Below are positions 26,939 through 36,110 of a stretch of 64,000 nucleotides of DNA, in pieces. Made by a program: the position numbers and the translations under genes. Source of the stretch: Gluconacetobacter aggeris (GTDB taxonomy: Bacteria; Pseudomonadota; Alphaproteobacteria; Acetobacterales; Acetobacteraceae). Each line of letters opens with the position of its first letter. Within the stretch, counting starts at the first letter, position 1. The notes under the pieces were generated by a model that saw only the letters and a list, made by a program, of their open reading frames with translations, ran no database searches and was not told where the DNA came from. The stretch lies in NCBI RefSeq assembly GCF_014174395.1, contig NZ_JABEQD010000006.1, positions 124,001-188,000 of the forward strand. Reading direction: 5' to 3'.

Positions 26939-28471
26939 TCATGCTCGGGCCGCGCCGCCGACAAACGCCCCGCGCCTGAAAACATCGGCCAGGATCCGCG
27001 TTCCCCTATCCGCCTCCTGCTCCGACAGTCCCGAAAACCCGAGCATCAATCGCGACGTATCGCGAGAGGCGACATTCATCCGCGAAAGCGGCATGACAAC
27101 GACGCCACGCTTCAACGCGGCTTCCGAAACGGCGCTATCGCTGCTCCAGGTCCCGGTGCTGCGTACAGTCAGATTGATGCCCTGATCCGGCAGGATGACC
27201 GCGAGATGCTCCGCGACACGCGCCCTCAGCATGGCCGCGAGCAGATCGCGCGACACGCGCAGACGCTCCCTGAGGCGGCGCAGATGCGCCGGAAAATATC
27301 CCTCATTGAGAAAATCGGCGATAACACGCTGCTGAAACGTGGGCGGGCAGCGATCGAGCGCGGGACGAACGGCCCTGAACACAGGCACGAGATCGGCCGG
27401 AACCACGAGATAACCGATGCGCAGGCTGGGCAGCAGCGCCTTGCTGAACGTCCCCGTATAGAGGACGCGCCCCGCCTGATCGAGCCCCTGGAGCGATGCG
27501 ATCGGGTGCCCGTCATAGCGGAATTCGCTGTCATAATCGTCCTCGACGATCCAGCAGCCATGGTCCCTTGCATAGGACAGCAATTCCAGCCGCCGCGGCA
27601 GGGACAGGACGGAACCGACCGGATATTGATTGGACGGCGTGACATAGATGAAGGCCGGCGGCCGCAGCGCGCCATCCGCCAGCCTCTCCGTCATGATCCC
27701 CTCCCGATCCACCGGCAGACCGACGATCGTCGCGCCGTTGAGCGCCAGGCACTGCCTGGCAGGCGGATAGCACGGGTCTTCGACGATCACGGTATCACCA
27801 GGGGACGCCAGGATACGAAACGCCAGATCGAGCGCCTGCTGCGTACCGGCGGTGATCAGGATCTGGTCGGCCGTACACCGCACCCCGCGCGAAACCGCCA
27901 GATGGGCGGCGATCGCGGAGCGCAATCCGGGTTCTCCCTGAATATCGCCATAGCCTTCGAAAGCGTAGTTCATGTGCCGCCCGGCGATGCGGTTCAGCAG
28001 CCCCGCCGTCCGCTCGTCATGGGCCATCCGCCCCGTCACGAACGGCAGTGCCTTTTGCGGCTCCAGACTGGGCCCGGAGGAGCAAACCCGCCGCGCCGCG
28101 TCCGAAAGCGCGCGGCTGGCCACAGGGGCCGCCGCCTGCCCGCCATCCCCCTTCGGAGGGCTCTCCGGCACATCCGACGTGATGTAGGTGCCAGACCCGT
28201 GGCGGGCGACCGCATAGCCTTCCGCGATCAGGATGTCATAGGCCTCGGCAACCGTCCCGCGGGACAGCGTCCATTCCGTCGCGGCCAGACGTGTGGAAGG
28301 CAGCCTCTGCCCCGCCTTCAGCCGGCCATCGGCAACCGCCTCGCGCAGCGCGACATAGAGTTGCCGCGCCAGAGACGCTGGCCGGGAGGGATCGATCTCG
28401 GGCCGAAAGGCCGCCGACGGCGTTTCCCGCCGCCGCTTCAGATTCATCCCTCCGTCATCAAAGTGGCTCAC
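26939..28471 (-). CDS. MocR/PdxR-type GntR regulator with aminotransferase domain
   Basis: Regulator of 510 residues: a GntR winged helix (SLARQLYVALREAVADGRLKAGQRLPSTRLAATEWTLSRGTVAEAYDIL) at residues about 35-105, then a fold-type I aminotransferase domain with TPSNQYPVGSV, VEDDYDSEFRYDG and the PLP lysine in YTGTFSKALLPSLRIGY. PLP is therefore likely bound. The GTG start at 28471 has GAGG at six bases; an ATG at 28447 is also possible. It is divergent from ddl, and three copies of CAAAGTGG/CCACTTTG occur between or just inside the gene start. A MocR protein, DdlR, controls ddl in Brevibacillus, which makes the same pairing likely here. Confidence 0.9.
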   Translation of the reverse strand: MSHFDDGGMNLKRRRETPSAAFRPEIDPSRPASLARQLYVALREAVADGRLKAGQRLPSTRLAATEWTLSRGTVAEAYDILIAEGYAVARHGSGTYITSDVPESPPKGDGGQAAAPVASRALSDAARRVCSSGPSLEPQKALPFVTGRMAHDERTAGLLNRIAGRHMNYAFEGYGDIQGEPGLRSAIAAHLAVSRGVRCTADQILITAGTQQALDLAFRILASPGDTVIVEDPCYPPARQCLALNGATIVGLPVDREGIMTERLADGALRPPAFIYVTPSNQYPVGSVLSLPRRLELLSYARDHGCWIVEDDYDSEFRYDGHPIASLQGLDQAGRVLYTGTFSKALLPSLRIGYLVVPADLVPVFRAVRPALDRCPPTFQQRVIADFLNEGYFPAHLRRLRERLRVSRDLLAAMLRARVAEHLAVILPDQGINLTVRSTGTWSSDSAVSEAALKRGVVVMPLSRMNVASRDTSRLMLGFSGLSEQEADRGTRILADVFRRGAFVGGAARA

Positions 28472-28481
28472 AACCCGGCCT

Positions 28482-28533
28482 CAAAGTGGATCTTTCAATT
28501 GAATCGATCCTGTCTTTTTAATGATCCACTTTC
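28482..28533. promoter_or_regulatory. MocR operator candidate between mocR and ddl
   Basis: AAAGTGGATC at 28483-28492 is perfectly inverted at 28523-28532, with a TTCAATTGAA palindrome between the arms at 28494-28503. A further direct copy, CAAAGTGG, lies at 28459-28466 just inside the regulator gene. Two direct plus one inverted box is the type of layout MocR dimers recognise; an AT-rich promoter (TCTTTTTAATG) overlaps it. Confidence 0.6.
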
Positions 28534-28599
28534 AATAGGCCATCGCGGGATGGCGGTCGTTTTCAGAACATTCTTCCAACACCAGTCTCAGGAGATGCC

Positions 28600-29691
28600 A
28601 TGCCCGTCCCCTCAACCAGATTGCGGATCGCCGTACTGTTCGGCGGCCGCTCCACCGAGCACGAGGTCTCCGTGCTGTCGGCCACCAACGTCCTGAAGGC
28701 CCTGGAGCCCGCGAAATACGACGCGGTCCCGATTTTCGTCACGCGCGACGGGCGATGGCTGATGAGCCGGTTCGCAGACGGCACACTCTCCACTCCCGAG
28801 ACCGGTACGGAACTCTGCCTCGTCCCCGGCGGTCGCGGGCACATGATCGCGATCGGCACTGACGGCCGCGCCGCCGAGGCCGGAAAGATCGACATCCTGT
28901 TCCCGGTGCTGCACGGCCTCCATGGCGAGGACGGTTCCGTGCAGGGGCTGGCGGACGTGGCGCGGGTACCGCTCGCGGGCTGCGGCATCCTCGGCTCCGC
29001 AACCGCGCTGGACAAGGTAATCGCCAAGCAGCTCCTCCGCGCGAGCGGCCTTCCGGTCGCCCGCGCGGTCACCATCGGCGAGGACGCGGTTCCCGATCTT
29101 GCAATGCTGGAAAACGCAATCGGGCTCCCGTTTTTCGTCAAGCCGGCCCGCCAGGGCTCATCCGTCGGCGTGCGAAAGATCTCCGGCAGCCAGGAATTCC
29201 TGCCGGCAGTCACCGAGGGCTTTCGGCACGACCGCCGCCTGCTGGCCGAAGAATTCATTCAGGGGCGCGAGATCGAATTCAGCGTCCTGGAAGACAGCAC
29301 GGGCGACGTGTTCGTCTCCCGACCCGGCGAGATCACCCCCTCCGCCAGCCACGGCTTCTACAGCTACGACGCGAAATATATCGACCAGCATGGCGCGACA
29401 TTGAAGGTCCCCGCCGAATTGCCGCCGGACGTCGAAGCCGAAATGCGCAAGATGGCCGCCGAAGCCTTCAGGGCCCTCGGCTGCGACGGCATGGCGCGCG
29501 TCGATTTCTTCCTGACGGCGGACATGACGATCATCGTGAACGAGGTGAACACAATCCCCGGCTTCACCGATATCAGCATGTATTCCAGGGCCATGGCGGC
29601 CAGCGGCGTAAGCTACGCGGACATCATCGAACGCCTGATCGCTCACGGCCTGGGGCGGGCCACTCACCCGAGCCACACCGACGCACCCTAA
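28600..29691 (+). CDS. ddl: D-alanine--D-alanine ligase
   Basis: ATP-grasp ligase of 363 residues that makes the D-Ala-D-Ala dipeptide for peptidoglycan. Visible motifs are LFGGRSTEHEVSVLSA at the start, FPVLHGLHGEDGSVQGL, the substrate loop CGILGSATALDKVIAKQLL, PARQGSSVGVRK, EFIQGREIEFSV, YSYDAKYID and the metal-binding end VDFFLTADMTIIVNEVNTIPGFTDISMYSRAMAASG. The start at 28600 has CAGGAGA upstream. The protein is of the longer VanA/DdlA-like length and stands outside any mur/fts cell-division cluster, so it is probably an extra, MocR-controlled ligase besides a housekeeping ddlB, possibly tied to D-alanine supply or antibiotic stress. Confidence 0.93.
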   Translation: MPVPSTRLRIAVLFGGRSTEHEVSVLSATNVLKALEPAKYDAVPIFVTRDGRWLMSRFADGTLSTPETGTELCLVPGGRGHMIAIGTDGRAAEAGKIDILFPVLHGLHGEDGSVQGLADVARVPLAGCGILGSATALDKVIAKQLLRASGLPVARAVTIGEDAVPDLAMLENAIGLPFFVKPARQGSSVGVRKISGSQEFLPAVTEGFRHDRRLLAEEFIQGREIEFSVLEDSTGDVFVSRPGEITPSASHGFYSYDAKYIDQHGATLKVPAELPPDVEAEMRKMAAEAFRALGCDGMARVDFFLTADMTIIVNEVNTIPGFTDISMYSRAMAASGVSYADIIERLIAHGLGRATHPSHTDAP

Positions 29692-29723
29692 CCTGGCTCC
29701 TGCCCTGCACCCCGATTATTTTG

Positions 29724-31151
29724 TCAAAGGGTCCCTCCACCCAGGGCCACCGCCAGCCTGATCGTCGCCATGGCCCGCCCGTCCTCCGACCGCACCCCCG
29801 CATCCTCGATCGCAACGGCATCCAGCCGCGCCTGCAACGCATCCAGCAACGTCGATCGCCCACCGTCGAACAGGCCCAGCCGATCCTCGGCCGCGCGCCG
29901 CGCCACCGCCAGCGCGGCCGACAGGCCCTGCCCCTGTACATCCAGGGCCGCACGGCTTTCATAGGCGCTCTCGACCTCGGACAACGCCGTCAGCAACGCC
30001 TGGTCATACAGCGTGACGGCTTCGTCCAGCCGCGCATCGGCGACATCGATTCGCGCGTGAATCCGCCCGGCCGTGAAGATCGGCAGATAAGTCGTCAGCG
30101 CCATCAGCCCGCCACTGCCCGACAGGCCGGGCAATCCGTCAAAACGCAACCGCCCGTTGCCCCCGAAGAATTCCAGGCCGAAACGCGGCAGCAGATCGGT
30201 CCGCGCGCTACGCAACCGCTCCAGCGCGGCCTGAACCAGATCCCGCCGCGCCCGGATATCGGGCCGCCGATCCATCACCCCAACGGGTACAATGCCGACA
30301 GGCACGGGCGGGATCACGAACAAAGCCGGCTGGGGGATGGCGGGCGCCTGCTCCGGCAGCCGGCCCGACAGCACGGCCATCCGCCGCCGCCGCGTATCCA
30401 CATCGGCCACCAGCAACGGCCGCGCCGCCAGCACCGTCCGGCGGCGCGCACGGATGGCGTCGATATCGGCCCGCGTCGCCTGCCCCGCCGCCATCCGCGC
30501 GCCGGCATAGGCTTCCATGCGATCCAGCACCGCCGCCGCACGATCGATCAGCGCCACGCGGCGCAGATCGTCCACCGACGCGACATAATTTTCCACCATA
30601 TCGGCGGCCACCAGCATGCGCGTGCCGCGAAGCTGCTCCTCCACCGACTGGGCGACGGCCCGCGCGGCCCGCAGATCGGCGGCGCGCCCCCCAAAGATAT
30701 CGGGCTCCCACGCCGCCGCCAGCCCGGCCAGATGCCCATCCGTCGCCGGATCGCCCAGATTGGGCGCCAGCGCCGCCGGCACGGCCGGGTTGCTCCAACC
30801 CAGCCCGCCACCGGCGATATCGCCGGTCGCCCCCACCGTCGGGTACAGCGTCGAACGCGCCACCGCCACATAGCCGCGCGCCTGGCGGACATGATCGCGC
30901 GCCACGGCCAGGTCCGGATTGGCCGCCAGCGCGTCGTCGACCAGTCGATCCAGCACCGGATCGTGCCATTGCGTCCACCAGCGGCCCAGATCCGCATGCA
31001 TCCCATCCGTGACCGGGGCCTCGGCAAACCGTGCGGGCAGTACAACCCGCGATGGCGGCGCGGCACTGTCCTTTACGGTACAGCCGCCGGCAAGAACCAC
31101 ACCCAGCGCCAGGATCGCCGGCCACAGGCGGACGGGTCGAAATCGTGTCAC
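29724..31151 (-). CDS. Outer-membrane efflux lipoprotein of the ABC exporter operon
   Basis: TolC/NodT-type channel of 475 residues with the lipoprotein signal LGVVLAGGC (Cys near residue 21) and two efflux-protein repeats (LVDDALAANPDLAVARDHVRQARGY and DRRPDIRARRDLVQAALERLRSARTDLLP). The GTG start at 31151 has GAGGAGAG upstream; a much longer open frame on this strand runs back through the permease gene in another frame and is spurious. Last gene of the operon with the ABC-2 permease, RbbA-like ATPase and HlyD adaptor; it supplies the outer-membrane exit. It is convergent with ddl. Confidence 0.9.
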   Translation of the reverse strand: MTRFRPVRLWPAILALGVVLAGGCTVKDSAAPPSRVVLPARFAEAPVTDGMHADLGRWWTQWHDPVLDRLVDDALAANPDLAVARDHVRQARGYVAVARSTLYPTVGATGDIAGGGLGWSNPAVPAALAPNLGDPATDGHLAGLAAAWEPDIFGGRAADLRAARAVAQSVEEQLRGTRMLVAADMVENYVASVDDLRRVALIDRAAAVLDRMEAYAGARMAAGQATRADIDAIRARRRTVLAARPLLVADVDTRRRRMAVLSGRLPEQAPAIPQPALFVIPPVPVGIVPVGVMDRRPDIRARRDLVQAALERLRSARTDLLPRFGLEFFGGNGRLRFDGLPGLSGSGGLMALTTYLPIFTAGRIHARIDVADARLDEAVTLYDQALLTALSEVESAYESRAALDVQGQGLSAALAVARRAAEDRLGLFDGGRSTLLDALQARLDAVAIEDAGVRSEDGRAMATIRLAVALGGGTL

Positions 31152-31162
31152 GCCAACTCTCC

Positions 31163-32290
31163 TCACCCCTGCCGGGCCAGCATGGACCGGAACCGAACCA
31201 GCGCGACCAGCAGGAACAAAGCGGCCGATATCAGGATCACCAGCAGCGGCAGCCACACCGTTTCCAGCCCCGCACCCCGATACAGGATCGATTGCGTCAG
31301 GCTGACGAACTGCGTCGTCGGCAGCACGCTGATGGCCTTCTGCAACAGGGTGGGCATGTTCGCCACCGGCGTCGCGGCGCCCGACAGCAGATACGCCACG
31401 GCGTAAACCGGCACCGCCAGCAGCCCGAACTGCGGCATCGCCGGCGCGATGGTGGCCAGCATCATCCCCAGCGCCGAAACCGCGATCACGTAGGCGAACA
31501 GGCACACGGCGAACAGGCCGGGCGATCCGGCCAGCGGCACCCCCAGCCAGACATGCACCACCAGCAGCAGGGACAGCAGGGCGGCCACGAAGATCACCAG
31601 CGCATTGGCAATGATCTTGGCCACCGCGATCTCTCCGGCCGATACCGGCAGCACCAGCAGATGTTCGATCGTGCCATGCTCCCGCTCGCGGATCACGGCC
31701 GCGCCGACCAGGATGATCGACAGCACGGTCACATCGGTCACGATCTGCATGACCGATGTGAACCACGCGGATTCCGAATTCGGGTTGAAGCGGATGCGCG
31801 GCACCAGATGAAAGGGCGGCGCGGGCCCCGCAACCGGGCGCGGCATCGCATCGGCAATCCGGTGCAGGAAGATATCCTGCAGATAGACCACCCCCAGCCC
31901 CGCCTGGGTCATGGCGGTGGCATCGACCTGGATATCCAGCGACGGCACCCGCCCGGCCAGCAGATCGGCCTCGAAACGCGGCGGCACATCGACGACGAAG
32001 ATCAGCGTCCCCCGGTCCAGCCGCTCCCGCGCCGTCCTGCGGTCCACCAGGACCGGCGCCTGGAAATAAGGTTCCTGCACCCCCTCGCGCAATTGGCGCG
32101 AGAGCGTGGACCCATCCTCGTCGATGAAGGCGATGGTGGCGTGCGACACTTCCGCCTTCACCCCATAGGCAACGATCAGGATCGCGGCGGTAAAGGCAAA
32201 GACGATCAGCCCCAGCAGCACGCCATCGCGGCGCAGGCTCAGCGCCTCCTTGCGGCACAGCAGCCAGACGGTGATCCCCCAGCGCCTCAT
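31163..32290 (-). CDS. ABC-2 type exporter permease, YhhJ-like
   Basis: Membrane protein of 375 residues: one N-terminal helix (GVLLGLIVFAFTAAILIVAYG), an extracytoplasmic domain of about 140 residues, then five to six helices with the ABC-2 motif VIREREHGTIEHLLVLPVSAGEIAVAKI. This is the YhhJ/YbhR layout. The start codon overlaps the stop of the fusion ATPase (ATGA), so the two are coupled. It pairs with the permease half of the upstream fusion protein to form the transmembrane channel. Confidence 0.9.
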   Translation of the reverse strand: MRRWGITVWLLCRKEALSLRRDGVLLGLIVFAFTAAILIVAYGVKAEVSHATIAFIDEDGSTLSRQLREGVQEPYFQAPVLVDRRTARERLDRGTLIFVVDVPPRFEADLLAGRVPSLDIQVDATAMTQAGLGVVYLQDIFLHRIADAMPRPVAGPAPPFHLVPRIRFNPNSESAWFTSVMQIVTDVTVLSIILVGAAVIREREHGTIEHLLVLPVSAGEIAVAKIIANALVIFVAALLSLLLVVHVWLGVPLAGSPGLFAVCLFAYVIAVSALGMMLATIAPAMPQFGLLAVPVYAVAYLLSGAATPVANMPTLLQKAISVLPTTQFVSLTQSILYRGAGLETVWLPLLVILISAALFLLVALVRFRSMLARQG

Positions 32291-35067
32291 GGCTCCTGCT
32301 TCCGGATCAGCAGCCGCGCGCCCAGCATGCAGCCCATCGCCGACGCCGCCAGCACCAGACCGGCGGTGGTGAACGTCGCGGCCCCCACCCCCTTGGTGAA
32401 ACTGCCCAGGCTGATGATCTGAAACCACCCGGCGGGAAAGACCATGCCGATCCCATAACCCAGGCCCGACAGGGTCGAGACCGGATAGAGCAGGCCCGAG
32501 AAATTGACGCCGGGAATCAGGCAGATCAGCGCGGCCCCGAAGATCGCCGCCACCTGCGAGGTCGTAAAGGCCGAAACCAGCAGCCCCAGCCCCGTCGCCG
32601 CGAACAGATACAGCAATGCCCCCATCGACAGCGCGAGCAGCGACCCCTTCAGCGGCACGCCCAGGCACGTCACCGACAGCAGCACCAGCGCCGCATAGGC
32701 CACCAGCGCCACCAGCACATAGGGCATCTGCTTGCCCAGCAGATACTGCCCCACCGTGGCCGGCGAGGCGTAGAGATTCATGATCGAGCCGATTTCCTTC
32801 TCCCGCACCACGCCCAGCGCCGTCAGCATGGTCGGAATCAGGATCAGCGCCAGCATGATGATTCCGGGCGTTATGGCGTAAACACTGCGGAATTCCTGAT
32901 TATAGACAAAGCGCGGCAGTATCTGGACCGGCGACGGGTCCAGCCGGATCACCCCCTTCTCGCGCATCATGGCCTGCTCGTACTGCATGACCACCCCTTC
33001 GGCGTACGCGCGGATATTCGCGCCCAGGAACGGCACCGCCCCGTCGATCGCAAGCCCCACCGCCGGGTCCCGCCCGGCCGCCACATCGCGGCCGAAGGCG
33101 GCGGGAATATCGATCCCGATATCCGCCTCCCCACGCCGCAGCCGCGCCTCCAGCGCGTCGCGATCCGGCGACGAAGCCTGCTGCACGAAATAGGGTGATC
33201 CCTGGAACTGCTCCACCAGCTCCCGGCTGGCCTGCGTATGGTCATGATCACAGACCGTGAAACGGATCGTGTTCACGTCGAACGAAATGCTGAAGGCCGC
33301 AATCAGCAGAAGCACGACCGGTCCACCCACGGCAAACAGCAGGCGCAGCCGGTCGCGCAGCAATTCCACCGCCTCGCGCCGCGCGAATGCATAGGCCCGC
33401 GCCACCCAGCCCCCGATCCCCGTCGCCGGCACGTGCCGCCCGGCCGCGGCCATGACGGGGGCGGATGCCTCGCCCACCGGCACGCTGTCCTTGTCCCCTG
33501 CCATGGCCTCTTCCAGGCAGGCGACAAAGGCATCCTCCAGCGTCGCCGCATGCCGCGCCTGCACCAGCGCCTCCGGCGCGCCCACCGCCAGCACCCGGCC
33601 ACGATGCATGAACGAGATCCGGTCGCAGCGCGCGGCCTCGTTCATGAAATGGGTGGAGACAAAGATCGTCACCCGCTTCCCGCGCGACAGCGCGACCAGA
33701 TGTTTCCAGAACATCTCCCGCGCGGCCGGATCGACGCCCGATGTCGGCTCGTCCAGAATCAGGATCGAGGGGTCGTTGATGCACGCCGCCGCCAGTTGCA
33801 GGCGCTGGCGAATGCCCAGCGGCAATCCCCCCGGCCGCAGGTCGGCCACCCCCTCCAGCGCGAAATCCGCCAGCGCCGCCAGCACCCGCCGCTCCGCCTC
33901 ACCGGCCGAAAAACGAAAAAGCCGCGCCTGCAGCAGCAGATTCTGCCGAACCGTCAACTCCTCGTATAGCGAAAAGGCCTGCGACATGTAGCCGATGCGC
34001 ATCCGGCTCTCCAGATCGCCCGCCCGCACCGGCCGGCCGAAGACCCTGGCGCTGCCCTCGCTCACATCCAGCAGGCCGGTCAGCATCTTCATCGTGGTCG
34101 ATTTGCCGCAGCCATTGGAGCCGAGAAACCCGAAGATCTCGCCCCGCCCGATATGAAAACTGACATGATCGACGGCGACGAAGCGCCCGAACCGCTTGGT
34201 CAGCCCATCCGCCTCGATCGCCGGCCCCCCGCCGGGGTCGCGATAGGGCGGGATCGACAGGGCGGACGCTCCCGCCCGCTCGGCCTCCGGCAGCAGCGAC
34301 ACATAGGCCTCTTCCAGCGTGGCGCGGCCGGTACGACGCAGGATGGCCTGGGTCCGGTCGCAGGCCAGCACCCTTCCATCCTTCATCGCCACCAGCCAGT
34401 CGAACCGCTCCGCCTCCTCCATATAGGCCGTGGAGACGATCACGCTCATGCCCGGCCGCCGGGCGCGCAACTGGTCCACCAGCGTCCAGAACTGGCGGCG
34501 CGACAGCGGATCGACGCCGGTCGTCGGCTCGTCCAGGATCAGCAGGTCCGGGTCATGCACCAGCGCGCAGCACAGGCTGACCTTCTGCTTCATCCCGCCC
34601 GAAAGCTGCGCCGCCGGACGATCCGGAAAGGGCGCGAGCCCGGTCGCGTCCAGGAGCTGCGCAATCCGCGCCTGCCGCGTCACCGCATCCAGCCCGAACA
34701 GGCGGGCGAAGAAATCGATATTCTCCCGCACCGACAGCGTCGGATAGAGATTCTTCCCCAATCCCTGCGGCATGAAGGCGACACGGCCCAGAAAAGCCTC
34801 CCGCGCCCGCCGATCGGCCATGTCGCATCCCAGCGTCACCACCCGCCCCGCCTGCAGGCGCCGCACCCCGGCGATCAACCCCAGCAGCGTGGATTTGCCG
34901 ACCCCGTCCGGCCCGATGACGCCGATGGTCGCGCCCGCCGGCAGGTCGATCGACACGTCGTGCAGCGCCTCGGCCCGCCCATAGCGATGCCGGACACCGG
35001 CAACCCATATCCCCGCCTCGTACGGCGCGGCAGGCGGCACGCCGGTCGTGGGCGGAGCGTCGCTCAC
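32287..35067 (-). CDS. RbbA/YhiH-type ABC transporter: two ATPase domains fused to a permease
   Basis: Fusion protein of 926 residues. ATPase domain 1 (about residues 20-260) has Walker A GPDGVGKST and signature LSGGMKQKVSL with LLILDEPTTGVDP. ATPase domain 2 (about 285-510) has Walker A GSNGCGKST and LILDEPTSGVDP, but its signature is LPLGIRQRLQL instead of LSGGQ, as in RbbA homologues. Residues about 560-926 are an ABC-2 permease with one helix, an external domain and a five-helix block containing VREKEIGSIMNLYASP. The GTG start overlaps the HlyD stop by 4 bp. E. coli RbbA was described as ribosome-associated, but in this operon context a drug or organic-acid exporter is more likely. Confidence 0.9.
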   Translation of the reverse strand: MSDAPPTTGVPPAAPYEAGIWVAGVRHRYGRAEALHDVSIDLPAGATIGVIGPDGVGKSTLLGLIAGVRRLQAGRVVTLGCDMADRRAREAFLGRVAFMPQGLGKNLYPTLSVRENIDFFARLFGLDAVTRQARIAQLLDATGLAPFPDRPAAQLSGGMKQKVSLCCALVHDPDLLILDEPTTGVDPLSRRQFWTLVDQLRARRPGMSVIVSTAYMEEAERFDWLVAMKDGRVLACDRTQAILRRTGRATLEEAYVSLLPEAERAGASALSIPPYRDPGGGPAIEADGLTKRFGRFVAVDHVSFHIGRGEIFGFLGSNGCGKSTTMKMLTGLLDVSEGSARVFGRPVRAGDLESRMRIGYMSQAFSLYEELTVRQNLLLQARLFRFSAGEAERRVLAALADFALEGVADLRPGGLPLGIRQRLQLAAACINDPSILILDEPTSGVDPAAREMFWKHLVALSRGKRVTIFVSTHFMNEAARCDRISFMHRGRVLAVGAPEALVQARHAATLEDAFVACLEEAMAGDKDSVPVGEASAPVMAAAGRHVPATGIGGWVARAYAFARREAVELLRDRLRLLFAVGGPVVLLLIAAFSISFDVNTIRFTVCDHDHTQASRELVEQFQGSPYFVQQASSPDRDALEARLRRGEADIGIDIPAAFGRDVAAGRDPAVGLAIDGAVPFLGANIRAYAEGVVMQYEQAMMREKGVIRLDPSPVQILPRFVYNQEFRSVYAITPGIIMLALILIPTMLTALGVVREKEIGSIMNLYASPATVGQYLLGKQMPYVLVALVAYAALVLLSVTCLGVPLKGSLLALSMGALLYLFAATGLGLLVSAFTTSQVAAIFGAALICLIPGVNFSGLLYPVSTLSGLGYGIGMVFPAGWFQIISLGSFTKGVGAATFTTAGLVLAASAMGCMLGARLLIRKQEP

Positions 35068-36074
35068 GGCGCGGCCCGATGCGCTCCGGCGGGAGACGCC
35101 GGCCAGGGCGCCATGGCCTCGGTCCGCACATAACCCTCCCCCGTCATGCCGGCCTTCAGCACCGCGCCCAGCGCCTTCTGGGCCGCCCGCTCCACCCGCA
35201 GCCGCACGCGATAGACCAGTTGCTCGCGCTCGGTCGCCGTCTCCACATATTTCGGCGTGAACTGCGCCTCGGGCGAGACATAGGAAATCCGGGCCGCGAC
35301 CGGCCCGGTATCCAGATCATCGAACACGATCCGCGCCTCATCCCCCACGCGGAGCTGCCGGGCCACCCGCGCCGGGAAGAAGACCGTCAGATACGGATCG
35401 AGCGGGTCCAGCAGCGAATAGAGCCGCCCGCCCGCCGGCAGCACACTGCCAGCCTCGACCACACGATATTCGATCCGCCCCGCGACCGGGGCACGGATCG
35501 CCATATCCTCCACTACGACCCGCGCCTGCGCCACCATCGCCGCCGCCGCGTCCACCGCCCGCCCGGCTTCCCGCACCGCCTGCGCCGCGCCGTCACGCGC
35601 GCGCTCGGCGATGTCGAACGCGGTCTGCCGCTGCGTCACTTCCATGTCCGAGACCAGCATCTGGCGCCGCATGGTCCGGGTATGGGCCAGTTCGTCGCCC
35701 GCCAGCAGGGCAGCCCGGGTCCGCGCCGCCAGTTCCGCCTGTGTCCGGCCAGTCGCCGCCTCGGCCTGCCCCTGCCGGGCCATGGCCGCCGCAAGCTGGG
35801 CCCGCGCCTCTTCGTCGTCCTCGCGGGCCAGCACCTGCCCCCGGGCAACCATGTCCCCTTCCTGCGCGTCCAGAGTACCGACCCGCCCCGGATATTTCAC
35901 CGCAACGTCGATCCGCGTCAGCTCAAGCCGCCCGTTGGAATGATACAGACCCGGCACGGACCGGTCCGCATGCGCAACCCACAGCCACCCGATGGCACCG
36001 GCGACGATCACCAGACCGGCCACACCGGCGGCAATGAGGATTCTCCGTGCCATCTCCGCCCGATCCCTGTTCAT
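35064..36074 (-). CDS. HlyD-family periplasmic adaptor of the ABC exporter
   Basis: Adaptor of 336 residues, YhiI-like. N-terminal membrane anchor (RILIAAGVAGLVIVAGAIGWLWVAH), a first lipoyl half near VKYPGRVGTLDAQEGDMVARGQVLARED, a coiled-coil hairpin rich in Ala, Arg and Glu, the second half DMAIRAPVAGRIEYRVVEAGSVLPAGG and a beta-barrel end. First gene of the four-gene operon HlyD, RbbA-like, ABC-2 permease, outer-membrane factor. Starts at 36074 and 36053 are both possible; neither has a strong ribosome-binding site. Confidence 0.88.
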   Translation of the reverse strand: MNRDRAEMARRILIAAGVAGLVIVAGAIGWLWVAHADRSVPGLYHSNGRLELTRIDVAVKYPGRVGTLDAQEGDMVARGQVLAREDDEEARAQLAAAMARQGQAEAATGRTQAELAARTRAALLAGDELAHTRTMRRQMLVSDMEVTQRQTAFDIAERARDGAAQAVREAGRAVDAAAAMVAQARVVVEDMAIRAPVAGRIEYRVVEAGSVLPAGGRLYSLLDPLDPYLTVFFPARVARQLRVGDEARIVFDDLDTGPVAARISYVSPEAQFTPKYVETATEREQLVYRVRLRVERAAQKALGAVLKAGMTGEGYVRTEAMAPWPASPAGAHRAAP

Positions 36075-36110
36075 CCCGATGCGTCACACTATCCCGTCCG
36101 CCGGCCAACG

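Noticed and set aside
29724-32258. Continuous minus-strand frame suggesting an 844-residue fusion of a permease and an outer-membrane factor
   Set aside because: The first 370 codons overlap the ABC-2 permease gene in another frame and look like nothing; the GTG at 31151 with a good ribosome-binding site starts the real protein.
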